A DNA stretch of 64,000 bases from an uncultured Clostridia bacterium (GTDB lineage: Bacteria > Bacillota > Clostridia > Christensenellales > CAG-917): assembly GCA_947581925.1 (NCBI GenBank), contig CANPWB010000002.1, forward strand, positions 1 through 64,000. Direction: 5' to 3'. A program made the position numbers and the translations under genes. Below, one piece after another: positions 28,695 to 37,785 of the stretch. Position 1 is the first letter of the stretch. The number at the start of each line of letters is the position of its first letter. Under the pieces are notes generated by a model. That model was not told the origin of the DNA. It saw nothing but the letters and a program-made list of their open reading frames with translations, and did no database searches.

Positions 28695-29414
28695 ATGAGC
28701 AAAGGCGGAGAAAAGCAAATTTCCAAAACAAAAAAGATATACAACGTCATTTCGACGATGCTTTTGCTTGCCGCGTTTATATTTTTGGCGATCATGGTGG
28801 GTATAGTGCTGTACAGGCGCAGCCACGGCGGGGAGGCGAACATTTTCGGATACTACCTTTACGACGTCGTCACCGACAGTATGGACCCGACAATAAAGGC
28901 GGGCGAGGTCATCATAGCGAAGAAAGTCGAGGACGCAAATTCGCTTGAAGTCGGGGACATCATCACTTTTAAATCGCCATATGGGTCATTCAACATAACG
29001 CACCGCATTGTGGACATTGCTTACAAAGAGGACGGCAGCGTGGACTATTTCAAGACGAAGGGCGACTCTCCCGACGCGCACGTAGACGATTGGCGACTGA
29101 GCCCGTCCGAGGCCAAAGCGAAATTCGTACGCGTTTCGCCCCTCGTCACGAGATTTGTGAAATTCGCCTCAAAATGGTATGGCTATGTCGTGCTCGTTGT
29201 TATCCCGTTTTTGTTTGCGGGCGTACTTCTTATCGTCGGCTATGTGCGGGACGCGCGCGCGGCGGAAAAGGAGGAAGGGAGCGCGGCGGAAGATGAAATC
29301 GGCCAGGGGCGTGGCTTGGACGATAGCTACTGCATATGCAAGGCGGAAGATGGAAAAATCATGCGCGGAAACGAAAATGTTTCGCGCGGAAACGAAAACG
29401 ATGAAAACGGCTGA
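28695..29414 (+). CDS. SipW-type (ER-type) signal peptidase I
   Basis: The 239-residue protein has two transmembrane helices (about 17-40 and 161-185) around a catalytic domain. The Ser nucleophile is S62 in VTDSMDPTI, and the general base is H103 in FNITHRIV instead of the Lys of ordinary bacterial type I peptidases. GDSPDAH (123-129) holds the Asp region. The Ser-His arrangement is that of SipW and the archaeal/ER enzymes. SipW processes biofilm fibre proteins such as TasA. A C-terminal cytosolic tail of about 50 residues is Glu/Asn-rich. It lies 48 bases after the DUF2357-like gene. A SipW-dependent-type exported protein is encoded at 41.7 kb and is a likely substrate. Confidence 0.9.
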   Translation: MSKGGEKQISKTKKIYNVISTMLLLAAFIFLAIMVGIVLYRRSHGGEANIFGYYLYDVVTDSMDPTIKAGEVIIAKKVEDANSLEVGDIITFKSPYGSFNITHRIVDIAYKEDGSVDYFKTKGDSPDAHVDDWRLSPSEAKAKFVRVSPLVTRFVKFASKWYGYVVLVVIPFLFAGVLLIVGYVRDARAAEKEEGSAAEDEIGQGRGLDDSYCICKAEDGKIMRGNENVSRGNENDENG

Positions 29415-29623
29415 TGTTGCAAAATTTGAAGCCTATCATATCAAAATATGCGTTTAGATTGCTGTTTTTAATTTTTATGAAAAAATTCGCGTATCTGATT
29501 TTTGACGTTTTGGCTTAAATTTAAAAAATAAGTGTTAAGCCGCATTTGCAAATTTGTTATGCTGAATAAAGATAAAGATTCCTTTAACTAAGTTTATTAT
29601 TTTAAGAGTAGGCGGTTTTCCTA

Positions 29624-29652
29624 TTGCCTTTTTTTTCGCAATGTGTTAAAAT
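29624..29652 (+). promoter_or_regulatory. Sigma-A promoter of the yifB-dprA-topA operon
   Basis: TTGCCT, a 17-base spacer and TAAAAT lie 41 bases ahead of the yifB start codon. Confidence 0.65.
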
Positions 29653-29693
29653 TCATTGATAATTATAATAATCTACTGCTTAAGGAGAAATTT

Positions 29694-31220
29694 ATGCTTG
29701 CCTCGCTGAAGAGCTACGCGCTTGACGGACTCGTGGGATATCGCGTCGATGTGGAGATCGACATCAACAGCGGCATTCCCGGCTATGACATGGTCGGTCT
29801 TGCGTCCACCGCAACAAAAGAGAGCAAAGAGAGGGTGCGCTCCGCCATCAAAAACAGCGGATATATGTATCCCGCAAAGCACATAGTCGTCAATCTCGCT
29901 CCCGCCGACACAAAAAAAGAGGGCCCCATTTTCGATCTCGCAGTAGCGATAGGGCTACTTGCGGCGACGGGACAGCTTGAAAGCAAGAGCTACAAGGATT
30001 ATGTGTTCATCGGAGAGCTCTCTCTTGACGGAAACATAAGGTCGGTGAACGGCATAATGCCGCTACTCATATCCGCCATGCAGGACGGGCACAAAAAATT
30101 TGTCATACCCGCGGAAAATGCCACGGAGGCGAGTTTCATAGAGGGTATAGAGGTTTACGCGCTCGGCACTCTCAGGGACGCTGTGGATATGCTGAGCGGC
30201 GTCGTGTACGAGCCTGTGGCCACAAGCGACTATTCTCGGGCTGCCGAGGCGCATCCTTACGACATTGATTTCAGCGACGTCAAGGGACAGACCGTCGCAA
30301 AGCGCGCGCTGGAGATCGCCGTCGCGGGAGGGCACAACGTCATAATGATAGGACCTCCCGGCGCGGGCAAGACTATGCTTGCGAAGTGCGTCCCTACGAT
30401 AATGCCCGATCTGACTTTCGAGGAGGCTATCGAGGTCACAAAGATACACAGCGTCGCGGGGATATTGGACAGCTCTATCGGCATTGTTACGACGAGGCCG
30501 TTTCGCACTCCGCATCACACGACCACCGTCCCCGCGCTTGTCGGAGGCGGTATGAAGGCGACGCCGGGCGAAGTCAGCCTTGCAAACTACGGCGTACTCT
30601 TCCTCGACGAGATGCCCGAGTACTCCCGCCATTCTCTCGAGACTTTGAGGCAGCCGCTCGAGGACAGGAAAGTGACGGTATCCCGCGTCATGCGCACGGT
30701 GGAATATCCCGCGAATTTCATGCTTATCGCAAGCATGAACCCGTGTCCCTGCGGCAACTACGGGTCAAAAGATCAGGTGTGCCGCTGTACGCCGCAGCAG
30801 ATACACAACTACATAGGCAAGCTCTCGGGACCGCTTATGGACAGAATAGACTTGCAGATAGAGGTCGATAATCTGAGCTATGACGAACTAAGAGGCAAGC
30901 AAGCTGCGGAGACTTCCGCGACTATAAGGGAGAGAGTGAACAGGGTGCGCGCCATACAGCGCGAGCGCTTTAAGGGGCTGGACATCCGCACAAATGCGGA
31001 GATGGGTCCCAAAGAGATGGCGAAGTACTGCGCCATTGACAGCGACGGCGAGAGACTTCTTGCTCGCGCCTTCCAAAAGCTGGGGCTCAGCGCGCGCGGC
31101 ACCACGAGGATACTCAAAGTCGCCCGCACCATAGCGGATATTGAGGGAAGCGAAAACATAATGCCCGCGCATCTTGCCGAGGCGATACAATATAGAGGAG
31201 TAGACAGGAAATATCATTGA
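29694..31220 (+). CDS. comM: YifB/ComM family AAA+ ATPase (Mg-chelatase-like)
   Basis: The 508-residue protein starts at ATG 29694, after AAGGAG. The N-terminal Lon-like substrate domain (about 1-170) carries the family opening LASLKSYALDGLVGY. The AAA+ core has Walker A GPPGAGKT (220-227), Walker B VLFLDEMPEY, and a zinc-type loop around MNPCPCGNYG. ComM is a hexameric branch-migration helicase that aids recombination of incoming DNA in transformation. Adjacent dprA, another natural-transformation factor, supports this. Confidence 0.93.
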   Translation: MLASLKSYALDGLVGYRVDVEIDINSGIPGYDMVGLASTATKESKERVRSAIKNSGYMYPAKHIVVNLAPADTKKEGPIFDLAVAIGLLAATGQLESKSYKDYVFIGELSLDGNIRSVNGIMPLLISAMQDGHKKFVIPAENATEASFIEGIEVYALGTLRDAVDMLSGVVYEPVATSDYSRAAEAHPYDIDFSDVKGQTVAKRALEIAVAGGHNVIMIGPPGAGKTMLAKCVPTIMPDLTFEEAIEVTKIHSVAGILDSSIGIVTTRPFRTPHHTTTVPALVGGGMKATPGEVSLANYGVLFLDEMPEYSRHSLETLRQPLEDRKVTVSRVMRTVEYPANFMLIASMNPCPCGNYGSKDQVCRCTPQQIHNYIGKLSGPLMDRIDLQIEVDNLSYDELRGKQAAETSATIRERVNRVRAIQRERFKGLDIRTNAEMGPKEMAKYCAIDSDGERLLARAFQKLGLSARGTTRILKVARTIADIEGSENIMPAHLAEAIQYRGVDRKYH

Positions 31221-31227
31221 TTTGACT

Positions 31228-32295
31228 ATGGACGACTCAACGAAATGCCTTCTCGCCCTATCTTCGGTGGGGGAGCTGGCGCTAAAAAAGAAACACACGC
31301 TTTTAAAGTCGGTGGGAGACCCCTCCGAGCTTGCGGGCGAGCGCAAGAAAGTGAAGGATATCCTCGGCGAGGAACACGCCAAGGCGTTTTTCGACAATCT
31401 GGAAAACATTGATGAACTTGCCGAAAAACTCGCGCGAGAGGACGCCGTGTTCGTGAGCTACCTCGACGACGCCTATCCCGAGAATTTGAGAGAGATCGAC
31501 GATCCGCCGATAGGGCTGTTTGCAAAGGGCAGCCTGTCTGCGCTCAACAACGAGTGCATAGGCATAGTCGGTACGCGCCATCCCACGCGCTACGGCAGCA
31601 AGGTGGCGGAGGAGTTCGCGAGGGAATTCGCGCTTGCGCATATGACCGTCGTGTCGGGCTTTGCGCGCGGAGTGGACAGCATAGCGCACAAAGCGTGCGT
31701 AGCTTTGGGCGCGCCCACCGTAGCCGTATGGGGGAGCGGGCTTGACATCTGCTATCCCGCGGAACACAGGGGGCTTGCGGACAGCATAGTTTTGAACGGC
31801 GGGCTCATTTTGAGCGAATATCCGTTTGGAGCGCCGCCGCTGCAATATCATTTTCCGGAGCGTAATCGCTTGATAAGCGGGCTGAGCCGCGCCGTTTTCC
31901 TCGCGGAAGCCGCCGCAAAGAGCGGCTCGCTCATCACAATGAAACTTGCGATTGAGCAGGGCAAGGACATATTCGCCGTCCCCGGAAACATTTACGCCGC
32001 GGAGTGCGAGGGCAACAATAAGTTGCTTATGGAGATGCCGCATGCGCTTGTCATAAGCCCGGAGGGCGTGCTTGACGCATTGCATATCTCCCGCGAGGCG
32101 TCCGAGAAGGAGCCCGTGGAGCTTAGTATCGCCGAAAACATCATAGTTGAGGAACTCAAGAGCGGGGAGAAGCATTTCGAGGAGCTGCTTGCGGCGACCG
32201 ATCTCACCGTGGGAGAGCTGACAAACACGCTGTTCGGACTCGAGATGAACGGCATTGTTGAGAACATCGGCGGCAACTATTACGATCTTGTATGA
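31228..32295 (+). CDS. dprA: DNA-processing protein DprA
   Basis: DprA binds incoming single-stranded DNA and loads RecA. This 355-residue protein has the Rossmann core GIVGTRHPTRYGSKVA, SGFARGVDSIAHKA and a PERNRLISGLS loop, followed by a C-terminal winged-helix region (about 290-355). The ATG at 31228 lies seven bases past the comM stop, so the two are probably coupled. Placed before topA exactly as in other Bacillota. Confidence 0.95.
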   Translation: MDDSTKCLLALSSVGELALKKKHTLLKSVGDPSELAGERKKVKDILGEEHAKAFFDNLENIDELAEKLAREDAVFVSYLDDAYPENLREIDDPPIGLFAKGSLSALNNECIGIVGTRHPTRYGSKVAEEFAREFALAHMTVVSGFARGVDSIAHKACVALGAPTVAVWGSGLDICYPAEHRGLADSIVLNGGLILSEYPFGAPPLQYHFPERNRLISGLSRAVFLAEAAAKSGSLITMKLAIEQGKDIFAVPGNIYAAECEGNNKLLMEMPHALVISPEGVLDALHISREASEKEPVELSIAENIIVEELKSGEKHFEELLAATDLTVGELTNTLFGLEMNGIVENIGGNYYDLV

Positions 32296-32332
32296 CCGCT
32301 TTTTTCAAGCGGAATTTTTTGTAGGAGAGGAA

Positions 32333-34447
32333 ATGAAAAAACTGATCATTGTTGAGTCACCGCATAAGGCAAAGACGATCCAAAAATATCTTGGCAATGA
32401 GGCGGCTGTAATGGCGTCCAAAGGGCACGTATGCGACCTCCCGCAGCGCTCGCTGGGCATAGACATCGAAAACGGTTTCAAACCGCAGTACATCGTCACT
32501 CCCGACAAGGAAGCGACGATAGAGCAACTCTCAAAGGCGGTGCAAAAGTATGACGCCGTATATCTCGCGACCGACCCCGACCGCGAGGGAGAGGCGATAA
32601 GTTGGCACCTAAAGAATCAGCTCGGCGTGAAGGGCGACAAAGTGCGTATCGAGTTCAACGAGATATCTCCAAAAGCCGTGCGCGCCGCAATGGAGAATCC
32701 GCGCGAGATAGACATGAAACTCGTCAACTCTCAACAGGCGAGGCGCGTACTCGACAGGCTTGTGGGCTACAAGATATCCCCCATACTCTCGCGCAAGCTC
32801 CGCCCGGGTCTGTCCGCGGGACGCGTACAATCCGCCGCGCTCAAGATGATAGTGGACAGAGAGAAGGAGATAAGGGCGTTCGTCCCCGAGGAGTACTGGA
32901 ATATTAACGCGCTCCTCTTGAAAGTGGGCGCAAAAAAGCTCAAGGCAAACATAATAAGCGCGGCGCTACAAGAGAGCAACGGGGCGAAGATAAAGGTCAC
33001 AAACGAGAAGGAAGCGAGCGAAATCACCGCGTTTATGCGCGGGGCTAGCTACAAAGTGGACGACGTCAAGAAGGGAGTCGCGTCCTCGAAACCGCAGCCG
33101 CCTTTTACCACGTCCACTATGCAGCAGGAGGCGAGCCACAAGCTCGGAATGACCGCGGAGCGCACGAGCCGCGTCGCGCAGGCGCTGTATGAGGGCGTAA
33201 ACATCGAAGGCGAGGGGCAACACGCGCTCATCACATACATCAGGACGGACAGCGTGAGAGTGTCTCCCGATTTTCAGCGCATAGCCCTCGCGTTCATAAG
33301 GGACAATTACGGCAAGGAATTCGCACCCAAACTCCCAAACATATATCAGACGAGCGCGAACGCGCAGGACGCGCACGAGGCTATACGTCCCATAGATCTG
33401 AGGCGTACGCCCGCGTCCCTCGAAGGCAAGATGGACAAGGACGCTTTCAGGCTTTACAAGCTGATATACGAGCGTTTCCTCGCCTCGCAGATGACGGCGG
33501 CGCAGTACAACACCATGAGAGTGCACATCCTCGCCTCAAACGGCAACGACACTCTCGGCTTTGTCGTAAAGGGCAGGAGCGTCAAATTCAAGGGCTTTAC
33601 CGTCGTATATTCGGCTACGGAAGAGAAGGATGACGACGACAAGGAAGTGGATACTATGCCCGACCTCTCAAAGGACGAGCCGCTCAAGCTCGACGACATA
33701 AAGTGCGAGCAGAAGTTTACAAAACCGCCTGCGCGCTACAACGACGCGACGCTCGTCAAGGCGCTCGAGGAAAACGGCATAGGGCGCCCCTCAACGTACG
33801 CGTCCATAATAAGCGTTCTCGCTAAGAGAGAATACACCCAAAAACAGCAAAAGGCGATAGCGCCCACTCCGCTCGGAGAGGCGGTATGCGAGTATATGGA
33901 GAGCAACTTCCCCGACATAATGAATTTGAGCTTTACAGCGAGAATGGAAGGCGCTCTGGATAAGGTCGCGGACGGCGAGCTCGAGTGGCAAGCGCTTATA
34001 GGGTCCTTCTATCCGAGGCTCAGCCGTTTCCTCGACAGGGCGGCAAAACAGGGCGGCGGCGGGCATCTCCTCGACGAGGAGAGCGACGTCATTTGCGACA
34101 AGTGCGGCGCAAAAATGGTGATACGCCACGGCAAGTACGGGCCCTTCCTCGCATGCCCCAACTACCCGAAGTGCAAAAACATTAAGCGCATAGAGGAGCG
34201 CGTCGGCACCTGTCCAAAGTGCGGCGGAAACGTGTGCAAGAGGACGTCCAAGACAGGCAAGACATTCTATGGCTGTTCCAATTATCCGAAGTGCGACTTC
34301 ATAAGCTGGGATATCCCCGCGCCGTACTTCTGTCCCGATTGCGGAAGCGTCATGAAAGTCGTCAAGCGCGACGACAAGACGTACTATCGCTGTACCAATC
34401 ACGACTGCAAGCACAGAGAGCTTGTCAAGCCCGAAGATAAAAAATGA
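32333..34447 (+). CDS. topA: DNA topoisomerase I
   Basis: The 704-residue type IA topoisomerase relaxes negative supercoils. The ATG at 32333 follows AGGAGAGG; a longer in-frame start inside dprA has no support. TOPRIM residues E8 (IIVESPHKA) and D81/D83/E85 (TDPDREGEA) are present, as is the catalytic tyrosine Y302 (ALITYIRTDS). Three C-terminal four-Cys zinc ribbons (for example CDKCGAKM..CPNYPKC and CPKCGGNV..CSNYPKC) end the chain. The stop overlaps the trmFO start (ATGA). Confidence 0.97.
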   Translation: MKKLIIVESPHKAKTIQKYLGNEAAVMASKGHVCDLPQRSLGIDIENGFKPQYIVTPDKEATIEQLSKAVQKYDAVYLATDPDREGEAISWHLKNQLGVKGDKVRIEFNEISPKAVRAAMENPREIDMKLVNSQQARRVLDRLVGYKISPILSRKLRPGLSAGRVQSAALKMIVDREKEIRAFVPEEYWNINALLLKVGAKKLKANIISAALQESNGAKIKVTNEKEASEITAFMRGASYKVDDVKKGVASSKPQPPFTTSTMQQEASHKLGMTAERTSRVAQALYEGVNIEGEGQHALITYIRTDSVRVSPDFQRIALAFIRDNYGKEFAPKLPNIYQTSANAQDAHEAIRPIDLRRTPASLEGKMDKDAFRLYKLIYERFLASQMTAAQYNTMRVHILASNGNDTLGFVVKGRSVKFKGFTVVYSATEEKDDDDKEVDTMPDLSKDEPLKLDDIKCEQKFTKPPARYNDATLVKALEENGIGRPSTYASIISVLAKREYTQKQQKAIAPTPLGEAVCEYMESNFPDIMNLSFTARMEGALDKVADGELEWQALIGSFYPRLSRFLDRAAKQGGGGHLLDEESDVICDKCGAKMVIRHGKYGPFLACPNYPKCKNIKRIEERVGTCPKCGGNVCKRTSKTGKTFYGCSNYPKCDFISWDIPAPYFCPDCGSVMKVVKRDDKTYYRCTNHDCKHRELVKPEDKK

Positions 34448-35736
34448 AGAGGACGGTCAAGATAATAGGCGGAGGACTCGCGGGCTCGGAAGCGGCGCTA
34501 CAACTGCTCGAGCGCGGCTACGGCGTGAGAATGTACGAGATGCGCCCCTTAAAGACGACGGGCGCACATTCGACGGCGCGCCTTGCGGAGCTTGTGTGCT
34601 CAAACTCCCTCAAATCCGAGGAGCCGACGACGGCGTCCGGCATACTCAAAGAGGAGCTCGACCTTCTGGGTTGCAGGCTGCTCGCGCTGGCAAGGAAGTG
34701 CAGGGTGCCCTCCGGGAGCGCGCTGTCCGTGGACAGGGAGAAGTTTTCGGCGGCGGTAGAGGAGGCGCTTGCAAGCTATGACTGTTTCGAGCTCATGCGC
34801 GAGGAAGTCACGTCCCTTGACGAAGAGCCGACTATAGTGTGCACGGGGCCTCTCACCTCTCCCGCTATGGCGGAGGTTTTGGGCGATCTCACGGGCAAGG
34901 ACAGGCTGTACTTTTATGACGCAATCGCGCCAATTGTGTCCGCCTCGAGCGTGGACATGTCAAACGCGTATTTCGGCGGAAGGTATGGCAAGGGAGGCGA
35001 CGACTACCTCAATCTGCCCATGCAGAGGGCGGAATACGAGGCGTTTTTCGAGGCGCTTGTGAGCGCGCAGACCGTTGTGTTGCACGACTTTGAAAAGAAG
35101 GAGCTCTTCGAGGGCTGTATGCCCATAGAGGAGATGGCAAAGCGCGGCAGCGATACGATAAGGTTCGGGCCGCTCAAGCCCGTTGGACTCAGAAACCCCG
35201 TCACGGGGGAAAAGGCGTATGCGGTCGTACAGCTCCGCCGCGAAAACGTTGCGGGAGACTGTTTCAACCTCGTGGGATTTCAGACAAATCTCACGTACGG
35301 CGAGCAAAAGCGGGTTTTCCGCATGATCCCCGCACTGCACGACGCGGAATTTTTGAGATACGGCGTTATGCATCGCAACACCTATATAAACGCTCCCGGA
35401 GTGCTGAGCGAGGGATTCAGGGTGAAAGCGTGCGAGACCCCGCTGTATATCGCAGGACAGCTGAGCGGCGTTGAGGGATATATGGAAAGCATAATGAGCG
35501 GACTTCTCGCGGCGAGGGCTATGGCGTCGGAACTCGAGGGAAAGAGCGAGGCTCCGTTGCCCGAGGTGTGCATTACGGGCGCGCTGTCAAGGTATATCGC
35601 GGGCTGCGGCGAGGATTTCAAGCCTATGAACGCGAACCTCGGCATATTGCCGTCCATAAGCGGCATACGCGACAAGAAGGCGCGAAAGCAAGCCTATCGA
35701 GATAGAGCCATAACCGCCTTGAAGGAGAGGCTCTGA
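34444..35736 (+). CDS. trmFO: Folate/FAD-dependent tRNA m5U54 methyltransferase
   Basis: The 430-residue protein makes ribothymidine at position 54 of tRNA, using methylene-tetrahydrofolate and FADH2. The FAD site IIGGGLAGSEAA lies at residues 6-17. MRPLKTTGAHST, CSNSLKSEEP and GTLPSISGIRDKK-like C-terminal blocks are family landmarks. The four-base overlap with topA indicates coupling. In Bacillus codV (xerC) follows; here the next gene is hslV. Confidence 0.96.
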   Translation: MKRTVKIIGGGLAGSEAALQLLERGYGVRMYEMRPLKTTGAHSTARLAELVCSNSLKSEEPTTASGILKEELDLLGCRLLALARKCRVPSGSALSVDREKFSAAVEEALASYDCFELMREEVTSLDEEPTIVCTGPLTSPAMAEVLGDLTGKDRLYFYDAIAPIVSASSVDMSNAYFGGRYGKGGDDYLNLPMQRAEYEAFFEALVSAQTVVLHDFEKKELFEGCMPIEEMAKRGSDTIRFGPLKPVGLRNPVTGEKAYAVVQLRRENVAGDCFNLVGFQTNLTYGEQKRVFRMIPALHDAEFLRYGVMHRNTYINAPGVLSEGFRVKACETPLYIAGQLSGVEGYMESIMSGLLAARAMASELEGKSEAPLPEVCITGALSRYIAGCGEDFKPMNANLGILPSISGIRDKKARKQAYRDRAITALKERL

Positions 35737-35794
35737 GAGGACGAGGATAAGTGAATATACGCAGGATACCCTGTGAATAAAATATAAGTAAAAA

Positions 35795-35836
35795 TTTGCC
35801 CAACGAGGGCAACGATTTGCCCGATAAGGGCAATGA
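35795..35836 (+). repeat. Two tandem 21-bp hairpin repeats in the hslV leader
   Basis: TTTGCCCAACGAGGGCAACGA is followed at once by a second 21-base unit with the same arms. Each unit is a TTGCCC-N5-GGGCAA hairpin. They end 16 bases ahead of hslV, at the place where codV is lost, and could act on hslVU mRNA. Confidence 0.75.
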
Positions 35837-35852
35837 TCGAAGTGAGGTAATT

Positions 35853-36386
35853 ATGGAATTTCGCGGAACAACCATTTGCGCGGTCAAGCGCGGCGGTATG
35901 ACGGCAATTGCGGGCGACGGACAGGTCACCATGAGCGAGAGCGTTATCATGAAGGGCAACGCCGTCAAGGTCAAACGCATATATGGGGACAAGGTCGTCA
36001 TAGGCTATGCGGGAACCGTATCGGACGCTTTCACGCTGTCCGAAAAGTTTGAGGCGATGTTGCAAAAATACAGCGGCAACCTTATGCGCGCCGCCGTCGA
36101 ACTTGCGGAACTTTGGCGTATGGACAAGGTCGCCAGAAAGCTCGAAGCGCTCATGATAGCGGCGGATCAGACCTCGATGTTCATCATTTCGGGAACGGGC
36201 GAGGTCATAGAACCGGAAAACGGCATTTGCGCCATAGGCAGCGGCGGAAATTACGCTCTTGCCGCGGCGAGGGCGCTTGCAAGCGCGACTCAGCTTGACG
36301 CAAAGGAGATAGCCACGCGCGCGCTAAAGATAGCAAGCGAGATATGCATCTACACAAACGACCACATAACAGTGGAGACAGTATGA
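35853..36386 (+). CDS. hslV: HslV (ClpQ) protease subunit
   Basis: The 177-residue proteasome-like threonine protease works with HslU. ATG 35853 follows GAGGTAATT. The chain begins [13 protein letters not shown], so removal of the first residues would expose the nucleophile Thr. [21 protein letters not shown] and [11 protein letters not shown] are conserved blocks. The hslU start lies eight bases past its stop. Confidence 0.96.
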   Translation: MEFRGTTICAVKRGGMTAIAGDGQVTMSESVIMKGNAVKVKRIYGDKVVIGYAGTVSDAFTLSEKFEAMLQKYSGNLMRAAVELAELWRMDKVARKLEALMIAADQTSMFIISGTGEVIEPENGICAIGSGGNYALAAARALASATQLDAKEIATRALKIASEICIYTNDHITVETV

Positions 36387-36394
36387 GGTGAATT

Positions 36395-37735
36395 ATGGAC
36401 AATGTTTTGACCCCCAAACAGATAGTAGCAGAGCTGGACAGATATATCATAGGACAGCACGAGGCAAAAGTCGCCGTTGCGATCGCGCTTAGAAACAGAT
36501 ATCGCCGCAGCAAGCTCTCCGAGGAGATGAGAGAGGAAATAACTCCCAAAAACATCATTATGAAGGGCCCCACAGGTGTGGGCAAGACGGAGATCGCAAG
36601 AAGGCTTGCAAAAGTCGTAAGGGCGCCTTTTGTCAAAGTGGAAGCGACCAAATTTACGGAAGTCGGCTATGTCGGCAGGGACGTAGAGAGCATAATCCGA
36701 GACCTTGTTGAAGTGGCAGTACGCCTTGTAAAGGACGAAAAATTCAAGGAGGTACGCCCAAAAGCTACGGAGGTAGCAGAGAACAAACTTGTCGAGATAC
36801 TCCTGCCCGTTCGCAAAAACGGCAGCGGCACGGAGGACAAGAGTGACGAAGTGCTCAAAGAAGAGCTCCGAAGCGAGCTTAGAGCGGGACACCTCGACAA
36901 TCTGACGGTAGAAATGGAGATACGCCAAGTGCCAAAGCCTATGCAGATACAGGTCGGCAATAACCCGAGCGACGCTATCAGCATCGGCAACATCTTCGGA
37001 GAGATGATGGGCGGAGGCAAGCCGCAGGTCAAGCGTCGCAAAATAACCGTCAAGCAAGCTATGGAAAACATCATCGCTATGGAGTCCGAGCGTATGGTGG
37101 ATCAGGACGACGTTATACAAGAGGCGCTTGTGAGAGCTGAGCAGGACGGCGTCGTATTTCTTGACGAGATAGACAAGATAGCTGCAAGCAGCAGTATGCA
37201 CGAAGGCGGACACGACGTCTCGCGCGAGGGCGTACAGCGCGACATACTTCCCATCGTCGAGGGCAGCACGGTGCAGACGAAGTACGGCGCCATCCGCACG
37301 GATTTCATACTCTTCATAGCCGCGGGCGCCTTCCATATGGCGAGGATGGAGGATCTCATCCCCGAACTTCAAGGACGTTTCCCGATCAGAGTCGAGCTTG
37401 ACAATCTGACAAAGGAGGACTTTGTCAAGATACTCACCGAGCCCGATAACGCGGTCATCAAACAGTACAGAGAACTTTTGGCGGTGGACGGAGTATCCCT
37501 CGAATTCACGCCCGACGCGATCGACGCTATCGCCGCGATCTCCTTTGAACAGAACGAGACGAGCGAGAATTTGGGTGCGCGCAGGCTGCATGCCGTCATA
37601 GAGGCTTTGCTCAAAGACGTGTTGTACGAAGCGGACGACAACGAGACGGCAAACATTGTCATTGACAGGGAGTACGTCGAAAAGCATCTCGCCTCAACGC
37701 TCAAAGAGAGCAACTTGAGAAAATACATCATCTGA
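36395..37735 (+). CDS. hslU: HslU (ClpY) AAA+ unfoldase
   Basis: The 446-residue ATPase unfolds substrates for HslV. Walker A GPTGVGKT spans 58-65 and Walker B is VVFLDEIDKIA; the inserted I-domain is near 130-230. The chain ends SNLRKYII, matching the C-terminal tail that docks into HslV. codY, which follows in Bacillus, is absent; hisS comes next. Confidence 0.97.
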   Translation: MDNVLTPKQIVAELDRYIIGQHEAKVAVAIALRNRYRRSKLSEEMREEITPKNIIMKGPTGVGKTEIARRLAKVVRAPFVKVEATKFTEVGYVGRDVESIIRDLVEVAVRLVKDEKFKEVRPKATEVAENKLVEILLPVRKNGSGTEDKSDEVLKEELRSELRAGHLDNLTVEMEIRQVPKPMQIQVGNNPSDAISIGNIFGEMMGGGKPQVKRRKITVKQAMENIIAMESERMVDQDDVIQEALVRAEQDGVVFLDEIDKIAASSSMHEGGHDVSREGVQRDILPIVEGSTVQTKYGAIRTDFILFIAAGAFHMARMEDLIPELQGRFPIRVELDNLTKEDFVKILTEPDNAVIKQYRELLAVDGVSLEFTPDAIDAIAAISFEQNETSENLGARRLHAVIEALLKDVLYEADDNETANIVIDREYVEKHLASTLKESNLRKYII

Positions 37736-37785
37736 CGCGCTTTATGTCGCGGGCGGGCTGTATGCCCGAAGTGTGAGGACAAACT

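Noticed and set aside
36350..37687. 445-codon minus-strand frame opposite hslU
   Set aside because: Same reason: antisense of a well-conserved gene with no independent signals.
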